Shown here: positions 60,792 to 64,000 of the stretch, one piece after another
Numbering within the stretch: position 1 is the first letter of the stretch
Layout: each line of letters opens with the position of its first letter
Origin: Kalmusia sp. IMI 367209
Taxonomy: Eukaryota > Ascomycota > Dothideomycetes > Pleosporales > Didymosphaeriaceae
Direction of reading: 5' to 3'
Length of the DNA stretch: 64,000 nt
Assembly: GCA_027946365.1 (NCBI GenBank)
Contig: JAPEUQ010000010.1
Location: 62,001 to 126,000, forward strand
The notes under the pieces: generated by a model
What the model was told of the DNA's origin: nothing
Databases searched by the model: none
The model's input: the letters and a program-made list of their open reading frames with translations, nothing else
Position numbers and translations under genes: made by a program

Positions 60792-61204
60792 TTGTATGCC
60801 TAGAAGCTTACAATTTAATAGACGGAAATAGCAATAGTCTTTTGCGAATGTACCCGACCTTTTGTACGTGGGTTTGCCCTATTCGAATAGTTGCAAGGAA
60901 AAAAAGGCAAACAGAGATAGTCCCGACCAATCTTTGTACTATTAGTACTCAAGACCCTCTAACAAGCTCCAATTATGGACTAGGTATCCTGCAGGATTTT
61001 AACGCGTGAACTACCCCGAGTAGACACATTAACGATGTATGGAGGGCCTGCCCTGAACCGTGTCTATCACTTTGGTCGATTTCCAAAGTTACGAAAATAG
61101 GCTCAGATACGACAATTTACGTCCTATCCATCTTTTTTGGCTTGCTGATGTTACAGTGAACTTGGAAAATTGTCTACCGATTATAGTATTTACCATTGGC
61201 AGAG
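60792..61204. other. AT-rich DNA between MFS and P450 relicts
   Basis: 0.4 kb. May include the eroded N-terminal half of the P450 and the former shared promoter, but no homologous block can be read. Confidence 0.4.
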
Positions 61205-61960
61205 GAATAGGTACTGCCCGGCGCTGGAAGCGTCAGTACTGTACGAACCCTGCATTTCATTATATTATCTTTATTGACCAACAATCCTATGCGCAGACAA
61301 TTGAAAAACGAACTAAAAGGCATCATAAAAAATTGGTTAGACCAACAAACTTCCTACACTGTGCTGGGGAAGCTTCCATATCTACAGACAGTTATCAAGG
61401 ACTCCGGTGAGTTTGACCCTGGTAAAAAATGGCACTAGTGATGCTCATAGGCAGCGTAGCCACAGTCACAGAAATATGCATCGACTGCCTCGTGTCTCAC
61501 CAGGCAAAGTTGCATTATACAAGCCCTGTAGACGGCAAAGTGTGGATAATCTCAGCACCAGTAAGTGGTCGGGGCCATTACTACATGCCGGAGGGTGGCT
61601 GAACCAGTCCAGTCGCCCGTAGTAATGACGGCCTATTCCTAACTGACAGACACCAAGGCATTCCCTGACCTATATAGCATTGTTCCGGAACGATAGCTCG
61701 CCAACGTCACGCCTTAGATATTACGTAACTTCGTGCCGTTTTCGCGAAGCTCGCGCAACTGCATTGAAATGAACCTTGCCATGTCGGAGTTCCTCTTCCG
61801 CGGATTAAAACGTGTAAATTGTCTTTGCGAGCTGCCCGACCAATGCGGGCTCGGGTGGTCGGTTCTCCCGTCGTTATATGCTGTGATATCTTCGGTAGGA
61901 AAAGCAAGTTCTGTGGGTCTATGAGTTTGTCTGGGATAACAATCTCGTGAAAAGAGCCCA
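61205..61960 (+). pseudogene. Cytochrome P450 C-terminal relict
   Basis: Ordered P450 landmarks are read in changing frames. The I-helix is PGAGSVSTVRTLHFIILSLLTNNP (61215-61290). Next comes RRQLKNEL, then the K-helix GKLPYLQTVIKDSG (~61370-61408) ending at a GTGAGT, where the ExxR should follow. HRLPRVSPGKVALY comes next (~61480). Last is FPDLYSIVPER, a TAG where the family has Trp (PERW), a second in-frame TAG, and FVPFSRSSRNCIEMNLAMSEF (~61730-61795). In that heme loop the axial Cys survives, but two conserved Gly residues are Ser and Glu. The Trp-to-stop and both Gly changes are explained by G-to-A transitions. The N-terminal half is missing or unrecognisable. Clearly non-functional. Confidence 0.82.
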
Positions 61961-62401
61961 TCGATCAACAGTTTGCTAAGAGGCGGATCGTTTTGTATTG
62001 TCGAGGGCGTATCTCGAATCTGTGATGCGCGACCTCGCTAGTTCAAAGAACGTGTCCAAAGATTGAGACTTCCCGTCTCTAAAGCTGTCAAACGTTCCTT
62101 GAGAAGCATTGCGAGCGCAATAAGGTATAAAACAAGAAGCTTGAAAGTGAAGATGCCGGATAGTGACGTAATCACCGAGAGATAGTTTGGTCGTAGCGTA
62201 GCCAGTTCACGTAGTGTATTTGGATATTGGCGCAACGATATTTGGAAGTGCGCAATATGTGCCTGTTATTCAATGCTATGCCAGTAAGCGCAAGAAAAGC
62301 CTAGGTTATATACCGCACCCCACACAGACTCCGTGCCCTATGCAGCCAGCCAAAATCATGGACGGAAAGAAAGATATGATATCACAAGTCGTCAGACAAA
62401 T
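61961..62401. other. Intergenic DNA beyond P450 relict
   Basis: 0.44 kb up to the carrier gene stop. No gene or repeat recognised. Confidence 0.4.
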
Positions 62402-63831
62402 TTAAGCCCCGTGTTTGCGCAGAAGTTCTTCGTCCACAGTCATCCGGTTGATTCGCTTCTTGGTAAATTCAAATGCTGTAAAGAAAATGGCATTCACAAC
62501 GCACGAGCGGCTCATGGAAACTCCGAGACCTCAAAGCGTGTTAGATCGATGGGTCAAGAAAGGTGTAGGGGCCGAAGGCATACCGCGATACATCCGCGCG
62601 TTGAAGAAATGGATCTTAGGCCTCTCCGCCTTCTCTCTACCACCAACAAGGCAGTTTCGTTGATAGATGCTCTTGGCGGTATCAATCGGGAAGATCTGTT
62701 GGCCGCATCAGTGGATAATCTATCCAGAAAGCAGTCCCAGCAACGTACACAAGCCCAGCTGACAAGCCCACACATGCCACCGGCAACAACGACAGCTAAG
62801 GGAGATGTAGGAGAGCTTCCGCGAGCGTTGGCCAGAAGTTGCTTCACACTCTCGTACGTGACAAAGTAAATGCCGGTGCCGATCGTGTCGCGGACTGTTG
62901 CTGTCAGCGTATATCTCAGGTAGGAACCGTGTCACTTACGCAGGTGCAAGTGAAAACCGGAGTACAGTCCCATCCAGCCTCGATGTCGAATGAGATTCTG
63001 TGCTGTCCTAAATGTCCCAAGATTCTGGTAGCTCTTCCGCACTGCATCATTTGTGCCACCGCCGTCCTTGCGGTCTGCCATCAAAACCGAAATTTGAGCG
63101 CTCAGCTTCGTCAGCTCGAAGGGGCCTGCGCCAGCTTGTAAGTAACAGTTGACTGTGGGTATGAAATCTGTCCCTTACAGGCGATAGCTGTAATGGCAGC
63201 CCCCGCTGTTGCTCCTGAAAGGCCGAAGCATGCGACCGTCGACAGGGTCGGCAGCGCGTCCTTTGTATTCGCAATAACGAGGGGAGAACTTCCGGTAGCT
63301 CGGTAGATCCAATCGTCGAGCGCATACTTGGATTTCTGGTAGATTGAGAACGAGACGGTCCGGACAAGGGTTATGCTCGCGAGTGGTGACCAGACACCTA
63401 TGACGCGAGGTCAGCTATGGTCTGATGCTCAACAACCCTTTGTGAGCGCACCTCGATAGAAACCGTGAAGACCTTCTGTCTTGTATGTGTGGAGGACGCA
63501 ATCGGTGAAGGATTTGAATTGGTAGCTGGTGACGTTAGCTCTCGCATCGCAGTGGGTGGGGTGATAGCATACGCTTGCAGTCGCGTCTTCACAGAATCGA
63601 GGGGGTACTGGAAGCCGTCAGTCAGAGCCTAGCTCCTCTTGCATGCTGGATACGTACCGCGACGAAGGTAGAGAGCAGGCTGCTGGAGCTCGCAGCTACC
63701 TCGGTGCGATACCGCTTGGTCCACCGCTTCGCCTGCTCGCTCCGCAGCACCGCCCTCGAGACGTCGTGGACATCGCGCGGCTGGGAGTAGGCGGTCTGTA
63801 CATGTGTCCTATCGGCGCCGCGCTCGGGCAT
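62402..63831 (-). CDS. Mitochondrial carrier (SLC25) family protein
   Basis: Eight exons: 63831-63658, 63607-63573, 63525-63452, 63397-63179, 63134-62940, 62894-62749, 62695-62584 and 62529-62402. They sum to 360 residues. Introns are 44-54 nt, and exon 2 is only 35 nt. The three repeats carry the carrier signature: YPLDSVKTR (~59-67), GPFELTK in the second, and FPIDTAKSIYQ (~283-293) in the third. The second repeat's Glu in place of Asp is common. Other landmarks are GLHGFYRGVWSPLASITLVRTVSF, GWMGLYSGFHLHLRDTIGTGIYFVTYE and MYRGLGVSMSRSCVVNAIFF. It is a six-helix inner-membrane solute exchanger of the fungal carnitine/ornithine-like type. The substrate cannot be assigned. No lesion seen, unlike its left neighbours. 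Confidence 0.9.
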
Positions 63832-64000
63832 ACTGGCTATCGCTAGCTGTGGAAGACGAGACGCCTTCCTACGGCAATCGCGATGAGGCCAGTAGCCGGG
63901 CAAGCTCCATCAAGGCGTCCCCAAGTGAAGCCGCTGGGAGAGTGCAGTGTGGCCCGAAGGGTCTGTCGAGGGGAATGCGGGGCGTGGGCGTGTTGTCGGG
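63832..64000. other. Upstream region of mitochondrial carrier gene
   Basis: The minus frame stays open to 63903, so the start could lie further upstream, but the ATG at 63831 precedes the part that matches the family (DVHDVSRAVLRSEQAKRWTKRY). Confidence 0.4.

Overview
The window is nuclear DNA of a filamentous ascomycete, most likely a dothideomycete-type mould (inference). Its genes are interrupted by short GT-AG introns, mostly 42-142 nt. It carries fungus-specific families: Zn2Cys6 regulators, a SIW14-type phosphatase, a PigL_N/ubiquitin-like-fold protein, a DAL5-like permease and a fungal CaMKK-type kinase. There are no operons, rRNA, recognisable tRNAs or CRISPR arrays. I rebuilt exon structures by hand. 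Every multi-exon model given as intact sums to a multiple of three.

Left part (1-30 kb): a long gene-poor lead-in; a CaMKK/Ssp1-like kinase (-); a GPI10 GPI-anchor mannosyltransferase (+, 5 exons) sharing a GC-rich, microsatellite-bearing 2.3 kb intergenic region with the kinase; a serine/arginine-rich DUF3984-like protein (-); a SIW14-like phosphatase (+, 5 exons); a Zn2Cys6 regulator (-); a dimeric alpha/beta-barrel protein (+); a secreted GH92 alpha-mannosidase (+, 5 exons); a small Dabb-domain stress protein (-); and a Q/P-rich conserved protein (-).

Middle (30-48.7 kb): a PigL_N plus coiled-coil plus ubiquitin-like-fold protein with an apparent 1-nt frameshift; a single-pass Ser/Thr-rich membrane protein; a secreted YWTD-type propeller; a second Zn2Cys6 regulator; then a 5-oxoprolinase/hydantoinase (-) divergent from a DAL5-family permease (+). 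The last two look like a catabolic uptake-and-cleavage pair. A secreted carboxylesterase follows, with an in-frame stop in its most natural splice form.

Right part (48.7-64 kb): intact genes (a secreted quercetinase-type cupin, a dihydrofolate synthetase, a conserved hypothetical protein, an old-yellow-enzyme reductase and an 8-exon mitochondrial carrier) are interspersed with decayed ones. The decayed ones are a BTB/POZ relict with an in-frame TAG, a drug-efflux MFS pseudogene with several frameshifts, and a cytochrome P450 pseudogene with stop codons replacing conserved residues. The adjacent MFS and P450 relicts beside the OYE gene look like the remains of a dead metabolite cluster. Several lesions are G-to-A type, compatible with RIP-like mutation.
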